The notes beneath the pieces are model-generated. The model was not told the origin of the DNA and searched no databases. It was given only the letters and a program-made list of their open reading frames with translations. The position numbers and the translations under genes are program-made. Shown in pieces: positions 24,005-32,714 of a DNA stretch of 64,000 nt. The stretch's first letter is position 1; every line of letters begins with the position of its first letter. Source of the stretch: Geothrix sp. PMB-07. Its GTDB lineage: Bacteria > Acidobacteriota > Holophagae > Holophagales > Holophagaceae. The stretch covers positions 1,240,992 to 1,304,991 of the forward strand of contig NZ_CP132333.1 of assembly GCF_030758935.1 (NCBI RefSeq), written 5' to 3'.

Positions 24005-25134
24005 GCCGGACCCAAACCCTTCTGGTGATCGCGGGCGAGGATTCGGGAGATTTGCATGGCGCCGAGTTGCTGCGTGAGCTGAAACGGCGACGGCCGGACC
24101 TGCGCATCATCGGCGTCGGCGGCCCCCGCATGACGCCCTACCTGGATCGCAAGCTGGCGGATGTGAAGGATCTCGCGGTGGTGGGGTTCATCGAGGTCAT
24201 CAAGCATCTGCCGCGGCTGAACCGGCTCTTCAAGCAGATTCTGGCGGCGTCGCATGAAGAGGCCATCGCAGGCGCCCTGCTCATCGACTATCCGGGATTC
24301 AACTTGCGGCTGGCCAAGGCCCTGCGCAAGCAGATGCCCTCGGTGAAGCTGCACCAATACGTCTGCCCGCAGGTGTGGGCCTGGAAGAAAGGCCGCATCC
24401 CGGATTTGGGCCGCACCCTGGACACCCTCTACTGCCTGTTCGATTTCGAGCCGGAGTTGTTCCGGGGCTATCCCGTGGACGCGCAGTTCGTGGGGCATCC
24501 CCTGGTGGAGGTGGTGAAACCTGAATGTGACCGCGCCGCTTTCTTTGCGGAGACGGGCCTGGATCCCCTTCGGCCGCTGGTGGCTCTGCTGCCGGGCAGC
24601 CGCAAAGGGGAGATCCAGCGGTTGCTGCCGCCCATGGCCGACCTGGCCCGGCGCTGGCGGCAGGAGCAGCCTGAGGTGCAGTGGGTGCTGCCCGTGGCCC
24701 CCACGCTGGACCCAGCCTTTGTGCGGGCGTATCTGGGCGATGCCCCCATCCTGCTGGTGCAGGATCGCACTTACGCCGCACGGGCCCATGCGAACGCTGC
24801 GCTCGTGGCCTCGGGAACGGCCACCCTGGAGACGGCGCTGCTGGGCACGCCCTTCGCCATCGTCTACCGCCTTAACGCCCTCACCTACCAGCTGGCCCGC
24901 CGCATCGTGAAGGTTCCCCACTTCGGCCTCGCCAATGTGGTGGCTGGCCGCGAGGTGGCCCGCGAACTGCTGCAGGATGACGTTTCGGCCGAACGGCTTG
25001 GGCAAGAGCTTCGTCGGCTGCTGGACCCGGATGTGGCCTGCAAGGTCCGGGCGGAGCTGGCTGAGGTGCGCGGTCACTTGGGCGATCCGGGCGCCGCCGG
25101 CCGGGTGGCGGAAGACCTCCTAAAAAAACTCTGA
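24001..25134 (+). CDS. lpxB: lipid-A-disaccharide synthase
   Basis: A 377-residue GT19-family glycosyltransferase that joins UDP-diacylglucosamine to lipid X to form the lipid A disaccharide at the inner membrane. The N-terminal GEDSGDLHGAELL and IIGVGGPRM motifs match LpxB closely. The donor-site segment ALLPGSRKGEIQRLLP and the later ASGTATLETALLGTPFAIVYR are also characteristic. Length is normal. It overlaps the preceding gene by 4 bases and shows that the organism makes lipopolysaccharide. Confidence 0.96.
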   Translation: MSRTQTLLVIAGEDSGDLHGAELLRELKRRRPDLRIIGVGGPRMTPYLDRKLADVKDLAVVGFIEVIKHLPRLNRLFKQILAASHEEAIAGALLIDYPGFNLRLAKALRKQMPSVKLHQYVCPQVWAWKKGRIPDLGRTLDTLYCLFDFEPELFRGYPVDAQFVGHPLVEVVKPECDRAAFFAETGLDPLRPLVALLPGSRKGEIQRLLPPMADLARRWRQEQPEVQWVLPVAPTLDPAFVRAYLGDAPILLVQDRTYAARAHANAALVASGTATLETALLGTPFAIVYRLNALTYQLARRIVKVPHFGLANVVAGREVARELLQDDVSAERLGQELRRLLDPDVACKVRAELAEVRGHLGDPGAAGRVAEDLLKKL

Positions 25135-25186
25135 CGCCATTCAACCGGATGTCCGCCTCGGCGCATCTCATGGGGTGGAGGTGTCT

Positions 25187-25705
25187 ATGAACCCACTGTT
25201 CTTGATGATCCCCCTGGTGGCTCTGCAGACCCCGGATGCCCCCATCCCCGACGTCGAGGCCAAGGACCTGCCCGCCGCACCGCGGGGGCCCATGGTGCCC
25301 AAGGCTCGTGACATGGGCGCTGAGCACGGCATCACCGGCGCCCTCCGGCGGGGTGCGCGGAGCGGGCCCTCCATTCCGGCCCTGCAGCTTCCCGCGGGCA
25401 ATGTCCGCGTGAAGGACAAGATTCCCGACATGAGTGGGTGGCGAGCCTATGCCATCGAAGTGCCGGCCGGTGGATCCGTGAAGGCCCATGTGGTCGAAGG
25501 TCGCAAGGCCTGGTTTCGGGTGCTGGGTGTGAATGAGTGGGGCCGGGACGAGCCCGGGCTCCTGCAGAACCGCATCTACCTTGGCGAGCCGCAGGCCACC
25601 TACAAGAACCCGAATCCAGAGGCCCGTACCGTCTACTTCATCGTGGACACGCAGGACGCCAACATGGTGGGCGAGCCTTTCACCCTTGAGGTCACTCGGG
25701 GCTAG
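25187..25705 (+). CDS. secreted hypothetical protein
   Basis: A 172-residue protein from ATG 25187 with GGAGG upstream. A short hydrophobic N-terminus (MNPLFLMIPLVALQ) looks like a signal peptide. The C-terminal 90 residues form a beta-rich domain (GWRAYAIEVPAGGSVKAHVVEG, then RTVYFIVDTQDANMVGEPFTLEVTR) of a kind seen in pre-peptidase C-terminal or jelly-roll folds. No catalytic motif is visible. Its 3' end overlaps the convergent SPOR-protein gene by 14 bases. Confidence 0.6.
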   Translation: MNPLFLMIPLVALQTPDAPIPDVEAKDLPAAPRGPMVPKARDMGAEHGITGALRRGARSGPSIPALQLPAGNVRVKDKIPDMSGWRAYAIEVPAGGSVKAHVVEGRKAWFRVLGVNEWGRDEPGLLQNRIYLGEPQATYKNPNPEARTVYFIVDTQDANMVGEPFTLEVTRG

Positions 25706-26903
25706 GTGAAGTCGCCGCGGCGCTCTTGGGAAGCGGCTGGGGCAGAGCATCCCCGAAGGCCTGACGCAGGGTCTTCGGGGCTTTGAACCAGGCGTTGAGC
25801 GCCTCAGTGCGGCTGCCAAAGGTGCCATAGCAGGCCTGCCAGATGCGGAGGCCGTCGCGCCGGAAATAGGGCAGGATGAGGATTTCCTGAACCTTCGGCC
25901 CGGCGATGCGGGCCACCTGTTTCAGCCCTTCGGTGCGCCCCGACACGACCATCCGAATGGTCCAGGACCCATGAGGGGCGGCGCTCCGCCGGGTTTCGCC
26001 CCAGTGGAACGCCTCGGCCAGATCCATCTGGTCCAGGGGCTTGGCGGCCTCCTCGGGGTTCTCCAGGTCCTTCTCGGTGAGTACGCGGCGGGGCTCTTCC
26101 ACGCGCACTTCCACGCTGCGCGAGGAGCCGCCCATGAGGTTGCTCACGCTCAGGGTATAGACGGTGGTCTTGTCGGGTACCACAGCGATGCTGGAGCGGC
26201 CATCCAGTTCAAGGCCGCCGGGCTCCAGGCGCACCTTGGCGTCGCCCTGGCAGATCCATTTCAGATCCACCTGTTCGCCGGGCTTCACAAGGGTGCGGCT
26301 GGCCTCGAAGGTGCAGACCGATGCAATACCTGCGGCGATCCCCGTGGCTGGAGGTGCGGCAGGGGCCACGCGGCCCAGCACGGCGACTTCCACCGTCCGG
26401 CTCTGTCCGCCGGCAGCGTTATTGGCGGTGATGGTGTAGCGGGTGCTCTCCAGGGGCGTGACCGTGACCTCGCTCTTGCCGTCCAGCTCCAGGCCACCGG
26501 GCTCCAGACGCACCTTCGCGCTCCCCGCACATTCCCAACGCAGCACCACCGGATCGCCAGGCAGCACGGCCTTGGCGCTGGCGTCGAACGCGCAGATGCG
26601 GGCGGGATCACCCAGGGCCAGCCCTGGCGTGATGCGCACTTCCGCGTGGCCCAGTTCCAGGCCGCCCGGCCGCGCATCGAACACGCGGTAGGTGGTGGTG
26701 TAGGCGGGCCTCAAGGTCACCTGGAAATGGCCCGGCAGCACCATGCCGCCAGGCTCCAAACGCACCTGGGGCACCTGGGGGCAGTCCCAGGTCAGCAGGA
26801 CGGATTCACCGGGGCGCACTTCCCGAGGCTCCAGGGTCATGGCGCACGGTGCGGGAGCCTGGGCGAGGCAAAGCAGAGGGGCCAGGACAAAGGGGACGGG
26901 CAT
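25692..26903 (-). CDS. secreted protein with three Ig-like repeats and C-terminal SPOR-like domain
   Basis: A 403-residue exported protein (signal about 1-17). Three tandem repeats of about 85-95 residues begin near residues 20, 108 and 209. Each has a Cys at the start, another Cys in the motif W(D/E/I)C, and the signature VRLEPGG, so each probably forms an Ig-like sandwich with one disulfide. A linker rich in Glu/Pro leads to a C-terminal domain (about 318-385, WTIRMVVSG...IWQACYGTFGSRTEALNAW) matching the SPOR pattern that binds denuded septal peptidoglycan. It lies 53 bases after tonB in the same orientation. Confidence 0.65.
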   Translation of the reverse strand: MPVPFVLAPLLCLAQAPAPCAMTLEPREVRPGESVLLTWDCPQVPQVRLEPGGMVLPGHFQVTLRPAYTTTYRVFDARPGGLELGHAEVRITPGLALGDPARICAFDASAKAVLPGDPVVLRWECAGSAKVRLEPGGLELDGKSEVTVTPLESTRYTITANNAAGGQSRTVEVAVLGRVAPAAPPATGIAAGIASVCTFEASRTLVKPGEQVDLKWICQGDAKVRLEPGGLELDGRSSIAVVPDKTTVYTLSVSNLMGGSSRSVEVRVEEPRRVLTEKDLENPEEAAKPLDQMDLAEAFHWGETRRSAAPHGSWTIRMVVSGRTEGLKQVARIAGPKVQEILILPYFRRDGLRIWQACYGTFGSRTEALNAWFKAPKTLRQAFGDALPQPLPKSAAATSPSPE

Positions 26904-26956
26904 GGTCGGAGTCTATCAAGATCTTGGCCGGGGATCTTGACTGGGGGCCCGGGCCG

Positions 26957-27772
26957 TCAGTTTCCCAGGTAGGTGAACCAGAAGCGCACGCCCAGGTATT
27001 GTCCTTCGAAACCTTCCGGAAGGCGTTGCAGGGGGGCGGAGCGCAGCACGGCCATGCGGGCGCTTTCATCCATGGCGGCGTTGCCGCTGGGGATCTCCAC
27101 GCGCACCCGGTCGAGGCCGCCGTCCTTGGCGATGCGGAAGTAAATCTGCACCCGGCCCTGGGTGCTCGACACCCGGTTCCAGTTGCTGGTGATGCGGGCC
27201 TGCACCTGCTGCAGGTACCAGGTGAAGGGGAAGTCGCCATCCACGCCTCCCACGAGGCCCAGTCCGCCCTGAACGCCGGAGGTGGGATTGAGGCCCGGAA
27301 TGCCGCTGCCTGCGCCGAAGGCGGCGCCATTGCCCGTGCCCACGGCCCCGGCCACGGGGTTGGTTGCCGCGGTCTTGCCCTTGGCGGCGGTGGTGCCGGT
27401 GCCCTGGCTGGCGGCATCCTTGTTGTCGCCCTTGGCGGCGGCCTTGGTGGTCTTGAGGGCGAAGGGATCTGGGGCCGTGGCCGAGGGCGAAGTGTCCCGC
27501 ACCGGGGCAACCTCCTCCACGCGGCGAAGGCGCTCACCGGACTTGCCGACTTCCATGGCCTCGGACCCGCCGGAGGCTCCGGCCTGAGCCGCGGGGAGGT
27601 TCACCCAGGTGACTTTCACATCCTCGGCCTTGTCCGTCCCGCTGCCCCGTGGCCAGAAGAACGCTGCGCCCAGGGCCAGGTGCAGGCCCAGGCTCAGGGC
27701 CAATCCCGGGCCCCAGCGCAGCTCACCCAGATGGGAGCGGCTGCGGAGGAAGGCTTGAAGATCCTGGCTCAT
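26957..27772 (-). CDS. tonB: TonB-family energy-transducing protein
   Basis: A 271-residue protein with one membrane anchor near residues 25-43 (ALSLGLHLALGAAFFW). A long Ala/Gly/Pro/Lys-rich periplasmic spacer follows, and then a C-terminal TonB domain (about 180-270). The domain shows VQARITSNWNRV, an amphipathic VQIYFRIAKDGGLDRVRV pair of strands and the final hydrophobic strand. TonB/TolA-type proteins pass proton-motive energy to outer-membrane receptors or the Tol system. It overlaps exbD by 4 bases. No exbB/tolQ is adjacent, so the motor channel must be encoded elsewhere. Confidence 0.82.
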   Translation of the reverse strand: MSQDLQAFLRSRSHLGELRWGPGLALSLGLHLALGAAFFWPRGSGTDKAEDVKVTWVNLPAAQAGASGGSEAMEVGKSGERLRRVEEVAPVRDTSPSATAPDPFALKTTKAAAKGDNKDAASQGTGTTAAKGKTAATNPVAGAVGTGNGAAFGAGSGIPGLNPTSGVQGGLGLVGGVDGDFPFTWYLQQVQARITSNWNRVSSTQGRVQIYFRIAKDGGLDRVRVEIPSGNAAMDESARMAVLRSAPLQRLPEGFEGQYLGVRFWFTYLGN

Positions 27773-28197
27773 TTCGTTTCGGAAGGCGGCGCGGCGGGCG
27801 CGGCGGCGGTGACGAAGCCCACCTGGGTGAAGCCCGCTTCGCGGATGGCATCCACCACCTGGATCACGCGGCCGTAGGGAACGTTGTGATCGGCCCGTAC
27901 CAGCACGGGCCGCTTGCCATCGGCCTGGGCCTTGGCCTTCAGCTGGTTGGCGAGGACGGGCAGGGCCAGGAAGCTCTGGCCGAACTGAAGCCGGCCGTCA
28001 AAGGTGATGGACACCGTGAGGGCCTCGCTCTCCAGGTTCCGGCCGGTCCGGCTTTCGGGCAGCTTCACTTCCACGCCGGTGGTCATCATGGGGGCCGCGA
28101 TCATGAAGATGATCAACAGCACCAGCATCACGTCGATGAGCGGTGTCATGTTGATGTCGGCCATGGCGCCGCGCCTGGAACCGGGTGTGAAGGCCAT
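27769..28197 (-). CDS. exbD: ExbD/TolR-family biopolymer transport protein
   Basis: A 142-residue protein with start placed at the ATG at 28195-28197 (AGGAG upstream), not at the further upstream in-frame ATG. The N-terminal basic stretch and the conserved ADINMTPLIDVMLVLLIIFMI membrane segment carry the essential Asp of ExbD/TolR proton channels. A periplasmic domain (VEVKLPES onward) follows. It forms the ExbB-ExbD-TonB motor with the overlapping tonB gene. It could equally be TolR; sequence alone does not settle it. Confidence 0.88.
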   Translation of the reverse strand: MAFTPGSRRGAMADINMTPLIDVMLVLLIIFMIAAPMMTTGVEVKLPESRTGRNLESEALTVSITFDGRLQFGQSFLALPVLANQLKAKAQADGKRPVLVRADHNVPYGRVIQVVDAIREAGFTQVGFVTAAAPAAPPSETK

Positions 28198-28251
28198 GGG
28201 ACTCCTGGACTGAAGGTTCCAGTCTAACAAGTTGGCTCCGGGACGAGGTTC

Positions 28252-30426
28252 CTACTCCTGCTCCGGATCTCTCTTGCCCATGCGGTTCCAGTAGAAGGTG
28301 CGGAAATCTCCGGGGCTCATGGGGTGTCCGTAGAGGAAACCCTGGGCGCGGTGGCAGCCGCGGTCCAGCAGGAACTTGGCCTGATCGGCGTGCTCCACGC
28401 CCTCGGCGATGAGTTCCATGCCGAGGCTCTGGCCCATGGCGATGATGGCGGTGGCGAGGCTGCGGCTCTGGGAGGCGTTGGTGAGCGACTGCACGAAGGA
28501 TTGATCGATCTTGAGGATGTCGAAGGGGTACTGGTGCAGGTAGCTGAGGGAGCTGTAGCCTGTTCCGAAATCGTCCAGCGCGAGGGTGATGCCCAGTTCC
28601 TTCATGCGTTGCAGGGTGGCGATGGCCCGGTCGGAGCTTTCCAGGAGGACGCTCTCCGTGACCTCCACTTCGAGGCAGCGGGGATCGGCGCCGCTGAAGG
28701 CGATGCACAGTTCGAGACGCTCCATGAGCTGGGGATCCAGCATCTGGACGCTGCTCAGGTTCACCGCCACGCGGATGGGCGGCAGCCCTTCCTCTTGGAG
28801 GCTCCGGGTGAAGCGCAGCGCTTCCCGGAAGACGTATTCGCCCAGCTCCACGATCAGGCCCGTTTCTTCCGCCACGGGGATGAATTTGGCTGGGGCGATG
28901 GAGCCCATCTCCGGGTCATCCCAACGGAGCAGGGCCTCCATGCCGAGAATCTCGCCAGAGCGTGCGTCGATCTGGGGCTGGAAGTGCACGTGGAAGGCGC
29001 CATGGGCCAGACCGTGGCGCATGCCCTCCTCCAGTCGGAAACGCTCCTGCAGGCGAGAGCTCATGGAGGGATCGAAGAACTGGAAACGGTTCCGGCCCGC
29101 CTCTTTGGCGGCATACATGGCGCGGTCCGCGTTCTTGAGGACGGTGTCGGCGTCCCGGCCATCCTGGGGCATGAGGGCGATGCCGATGCTGGGCGTCACC
29201 ACCAGCTGATGGCCTTCCAGCGAGATGGGCTGGCGCAGCACGTCGAGGATGCGGGTGGCCACCCGGGCGGCATCCGTGGGAGTGGTGATCTGGCTGAGGA
29301 TCAGGCAGAATTCGTCGCCCCCGATGCGGGCCACGGATTCGCCATCGCTGTTGTCGGCGCGGGCCAGCAAGTCTGAGGGGCGCAGGACGCCGGAGATCCG
29401 GGCGGCCACTTCCTTGAGCAGATCGTCGCCCAGGGCATGGCCAAGGGTGTCGTTGATCCGCTTGAAATTATCCAGGTCGAGGTAGAGCAGGGCGGCTGCC
29501 TTGGGATAGGGCGACGTCTCGCTGCGGGCGAGGTCGATGAAGAGCCGCTCCAGGGTGGAGCTCAGGGCGTAGCGGTTCCACAGGCCCGTGAGGGCGTCGT
29601 GATAGGCCATGTGCCGGATGCGCTGCTCGAAGACTTTCCGCTCGGTGATGTCGCGGAGCATCACCAGCACTTTGTCCTCGGCGCAGGCGATGAAGCGGCC
29701 CTCCCAGAACCTGGGCTCCTCCTGGAAGGGATCTGCAAATTCCAGGCAGCGCATCTCCGCGGGATTCGCCAGGGCCTCCTGGCAATGCTGCATCGCCAAG
29801 ACGGCCAGATGGTCTGGCAGCAATTCGTCGATCTGGCCCAGCGGCGGTCGGCTCGTGTTGCTCTCACCCTGGATGCCGGAATGAACCAGGGTGACCACAC
29901 CCTTCGCCGTGAGCGTGAAGATGGGATCGGGATGGGCCGCAAAGAGGGAGTTCAGGGTTCGGGTGCGCTCCTGCAGGGCAGCAAAGGCTTCGTTGGCACG
30001 CAGGACGTGTCTCAGCCGATAGGGCAGATGCTTCCAATGCAGGGGCTTGGTGAGGAAATCGCTGGCGCCCACCTGGTAGGCCCTCTGGATGGAAGCCAGA
30101 TCCTCCATGCTGGTGAGCATCACCACGGGCAGGTCTTCCTTGGACCAGGTCTTCCGGATTTCACTGCAGATGCCGAAGCCATCTTCGCCGACCAGTACCA
30201 CGTCGAGCAGCACCAAGTCCGGCCGGAGGTCGCGGATGAGTTGAAGGCCGTTTGTCCCATCGCGCGCGGTGCGGCAGATGAAGCCGTCGGCTTCGAGGGT
30301 GTGCTCGACGGCGCGCAGAATGATCGGGTCATCATCAATGGCGACCACCAACCGCTTGGACCCTTCGGAAGGATGGAGGGGTTCCTCCATCCGGCCTTCC
30401 ATGGGGCCCTTGGGCTGTTGAGTCAT
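28252..30426 (-). CDS. response regulator with REC-PAS-GGDEF-EAL domains
   Basis: A 724-residue cytoplasmic c-di-GMP enzyme. Domains: receiver about 25-140 (acid pocket DDDP, phospho-Asp D75 in LLDVVL, K128), PAS-like about 155-265, GGDEF about 275-450 with intact RIGGDEFCL (369-373) and EAL about 465-720 with EALLR (497-501) and DDFGTGYSSL. Both catalytic motifs look whole, so it may synthesise and degrade c-di-GMP. The usual RxxD inhibitory site before GGDEF is not evident because of an inserted loop. Its stop lies 54 bases upstream of exbD on the same strand; the cognate kinase is not nearby. Confidence 0.9.
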   Translation of the reverse strand: MTQQPKGPMEGRMEEPLHPSEGSKRLVVAIDDDPIILRAVEHTLEADGFICRTARDGTNGLQLIRDLRPDLVLLDVVLVGEDGFGICSEIRKTWSKEDLPVVMLTSMEDLASIQRAYQVGASDFLTKPLHWKHLPYRLRHVLRANEAFAALQERTRTLNSLFAAHPDPIFTLTAKGVVTLVHSGIQGESNTSRPPLGQIDELLPDHLAVLAMQHCQEALANPAEMRCLEFADPFQEEPRFWEGRFIACAEDKVLVMLRDITERKVFEQRIRHMAYHDALTGLWNRYALSSTLERLFIDLARSETSPYPKAAALLYLDLDNFKRINDTLGHALGDDLLKEVAARISGVLRPSDLLARADNSDGESVARIGGDEFCLILSQITTPTDAARVATRILDVLRQPISLEGHQLVVTPSIGIALMPQDGRDADTVLKNADRAMYAAKEAGRNRFQFFDPSMSSRLQERFRLEEGMRHGLAHGAFHVHFQPQIDARSGEILGMEALLRWDDPEMGSIAPAKFIPVAEETGLIVELGEYVFREALRFTRSLQEEGLPPIRVAVNLSSVQMLDPQLMERLELCIAFSGADPRCLEVEVTESVLLESSDRAIATLQRMKELGITLALDDFGTGYSSLSYLHQYPFDILKIDQSFVQSLTNASQSRSLATAIIAMGQSLGMELIAEGVEHADQAKFLLDRGCHRAQGFLYGHPMSPGDFRTFYWNRMGKRDPEQE

Positions 30427-30479
30427 GGCATGACTGTAGTGGATTTAAGGCAAATGAGGTACTAGGTAGAATCGGCCGA

Positions 30480-31610
30480 TCAAGGGTTGGTGTAGGTCAC
30501 CCGCTGCAGGGCGCCCCCGCCCCCCCGGCAGAGCACCAGGACCGAGCCATCCGAAGCCACGCGCAGATCCACCGGGCTGGAGAACCCGGTGAGCCAGTCG
30601 CTGACGGTTCCCGTGCTGGGATCCATGGTGCGGAGCCAGCCCCCGCAGTAGTCCATGAACAGATACTGGTGGAGAAAGGCGGCCGGGAAGGCGGGGGTGG
30701 TGGGATCGTAGAAGTCCGCACCCACGATGGAGCACCCATTCACCGTGCCGCCGCTGTGGGGGTAGGCATAGAGGGGCGACGCGTAGGCGGGATCCGTGGT
30801 GAGCCCTTCCGTTCCGGGCCAGCCGTAGTTGGCGCCGGCGCGGCCGACGTTAACCTCCTCCCAGGTGTTCTGGCCCACATCGTTGATGAACAGGCGCCCG
30901 GTGCCGGGCTGGAAGGCGAAGGTGTAGGGGTTGCGCAGGCCCATGGCCCAGATGAGCCGGTTCTTGCCCGTGGTCTGGCTCAGGAAGGGATTGTCGGCGG
31001 GAACACTGCCATCGGGGTTGAGGCGGAGCAGCTTGCCCAGGAGGTTGTTGAAGCTCTGGGCGTTGGCGCCGTTGGCATTCTCGCCTACGCCCACGTAGAG
31101 CTTTCCGTCGGGCCCGAAATGGAGTGCGCCGCCGTTGTGGTTGTTGGCTGAGCTCAGGTCATCCAGTTCGAGGAGGATGGTTTCACTGCCTGCCTGGGCC
31201 ACGTCCCCCGCGGCCACGAAGCGGCTGAGGCGGTTGTGGGTGGTCGGGGTGGCGGCTGTGTAATAGACGTAGACGTAGCCGTTCTGCACGAATTGGGGAT
31301 CCACGGAGACGCCGAGCAGTCCGCGTTCTCCGGCGATGCTGGTGGGCACGGTGACGAAGGGTGTGGCGAGCAAGGCGCCCCCCTTGATCACGCGGAGCGC
31401 ACCACCCTGTTCGCAGATGAAGATGCGGCCATCGGGCACCAGGGCCAGGGCCGTCGGCTGGGCGAGCCCCGTCACCAGCGCAGCCACGTGGAAGGACCCT
31501 CCCGTGGGAGGTGTCACCGGAGGCGGTGTTGGGGCGGGTGTGCTTTGCTTGCTTCCCGATCCGCAGGCCAGCAGGCAGGTCAATAGCAGGATGGGTATCC
31601 AGTTCTGCAT
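30480..31610 (-). CDS. PQQ-type glucose/sorbosone dehydrogenase-like lipoprotein
   Basis: A 376-residue outer-surface or periplasmic protein. The N-terminus has a lipobox (LLTCLLAC, Cys about 16) followed by a Pro/Thr-rich linker. The rest is a six-bladed beta-propeller with the GSDH family motifs: GERGLLGVSVDPQF, NNHNGGALHFGPDG, GLRNPYTFAFQP and DVGQNTWEEVN. Soluble PQQ glucose dehydrogenases and related sugar oxidases share this pattern. The conserved His in the NNHNG loop is present. Physiological sugar and electron acceptor are unknown. Confidence 0.82.
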   Translation of the reverse strand: MQNWIPILLLTCLLACGSGSKQSTPAPTPPPVTPPTGGSFHVAALVTGLAQPTALALVPDGRIFICEQGGALRVIKGGALLATPFVTVPTSIAGERGLLGVSVDPQFVQNGYVYVYYTAATPTTHNRLSRFVAAGDVAQAGSETILLELDDLSSANNHNGGALHFGPDGKLYVGVGENANGANAQSFNNLLGKLLRLNPDGSVPADNPFLSQTTGKNRLIWAMGLRNPYTFAFQPGTGRLFINDVGQNTWEEVNVGRAGANYGWPGTEGLTTDPAYASPLYAYPHSGGTVNGCSIVGADFYDPTTPAFPAAFLHQYLFMDYCGGWLRTMDPSTGTVSDWLTGFSSPVDLRVASDGSVLVLCRGGGGALQRVTYTNP

Positions 31611-31741
31611 GGGGGCTCCGGCGTTGGGCCTTGGATGCCGCTGGAATGCAGATGGTTTCGAGGCAAATGACGAGCCAGACCTTTGATCGATCCTTGGCCA
31701 GACCCTTCGGTGTAGGAACCTTCGGCCCCGGCTTCTTCGCT

Positions 31742-32596
31742 TCAGACTTGGACTGGGGTCACCAGGTACTTCCCTTTGGCGTCGCGGCTGACGGTGCCCG
31801 CGGGAATGTCGGGATCGTGCTCGAAGATGCAGATGGTGCCGCTGCCCGTGACTTCATCCAGCAGTTTCTGGCGCTCGTTCACGCAGGTGACCACGTCCAG
31901 GTCATAGCCCATGCACCAGGCGGGCTGGATGTGGCGCGCGGTGGGAATGAGGTCGGCCAGGTAGACGAGGCGACGGCCGCCACCCTCCACGACCACGTTC
32001 TGCAGACCTTCAATGTGCCCCGGGGCAGGCCGCACGGAGATGCCGGGCAGAACCTCCGCCGCGCCCGCCACGGTGTCCAGGAGGCCCGCAGCCTCCAGAG
32101 GCTCCCAGGTCGGCGGCAGGTAGCTGGCCTTGACCCGCAGGTGTGGGGCCTTGGCATCGGCCAGATCCCGAGCTTGCACCAGGTAGCGGGCGTTGGGAAA
32201 GCTGGGGACCACCCGCCCCTCCGCATCGAAGCGGGTGCTGCCGCCCGCATGATCGAAGTGCAGGTGGGTGAGGATGCAGAGGGTGATGTCGGCGGGTTTC
32301 ACGCCATGCCTGGCGAGGCTGGCATCCAGCACGCCCCGGCCCTCGAACTTGAAGCGGGCCATGAAGTCGTCACTCTCCTTGTCGCCGTTGCCGTTGTCGA
32401 CCAGGATGACGTGGCGTTTGCAGTCCACCTCGCCACGGATCAACAGGCAGTTGGTGGCCATGGGGATCTGGTTGTCCTCATCGGCGGGGTAGACCTTGTT
32501 CCACACCACCTTCGGCACCGAGCCGAACATGGCGCCGCCATCCAGCCGGAAGGTGCCACCGCTGACGATCTGCACATCCCAGTGACCGAATTGCAT
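31742..32596 (-). CDS. MBL-fold metallo-hydrolase
   Basis: A 284-residue cytoplasmic enzyme, with start at the ATG at 32594-32596 (AGGAG upstream). The metallo-beta-lactamase zinc motif is complete: H111, H113, D115 and H116 (THLHFDHAGG), with later PAPGHIEG and the LADLIPTARH Asp. It resembles lactonase/hydrolase-type MBL proteins (N-acyl-homoserine lactonase and related quorum-quenching groups), but substrate cannot be called. It lies between the sugar dehydrogenase and a palindromic repeat. Confidence 0.83.
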   Translation of the reverse strand: MQFGHWDVQIVSGGTFRLDGGAMFGSVPKVVWNKVYPADEDNQIPMATNCLLIRGEVDCKRHVILVDNGNGDKESDDFMARFKFEGRGVLDASLARHGVKPADITLCILTHLHFDHAGGSTRFDAEGRVVPSFPNARYLVQARDLADAKAPHLRVKASYLPPTWEPLEAAGLLDTVAGAAEVLPGISVRPAPGHIEGLQNVVVEGGGRRLVYLADLIPTARHIQPAWCMGYDLDVVTCVNERQKLLDEVTGSGTICIFEHDPDIPAGTVSRDAKGKYLVTPVQV

Positions 32597-32629
32597 GGGC
32601 GACTCCTGTTCAGGAAAAGAGAACTGAAT

Positions 32630-32698
32630 CATCCACAGATTCCACAGATTTCACAGATCAGAAACGGGAATCTGTGTGAATCGGTGAAATCTGTGGAT
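32630..32698. repeat. palindromic intergenic repeat (CACAGATT type)
   Basis: ATCCACAGATT at 32630 onward reappears inverted at 32670-32698 (GTGAAATCTGTGGAT), and units of CCACAGATT/TCACAGAT recur within each arm. The result is a long imperfect hairpin in the 118-base gap upstream of the MBL gene and downstream of the dehydrogenase E1 gene. Such elements are usually dispersed in a genome; only one copy of this type is visible here. Confidence 0.6.
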
Positions 32699-32714
32699 CC
32701 AGCTTTTCAATCGT

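Noticed and set aside
28252-30426. exbB/tolQ expected next to exbD
   Set aside because: The upstream gene is a REC-PAS-GGDEF-EAL protein; no ExbB-like gene exists in the window.
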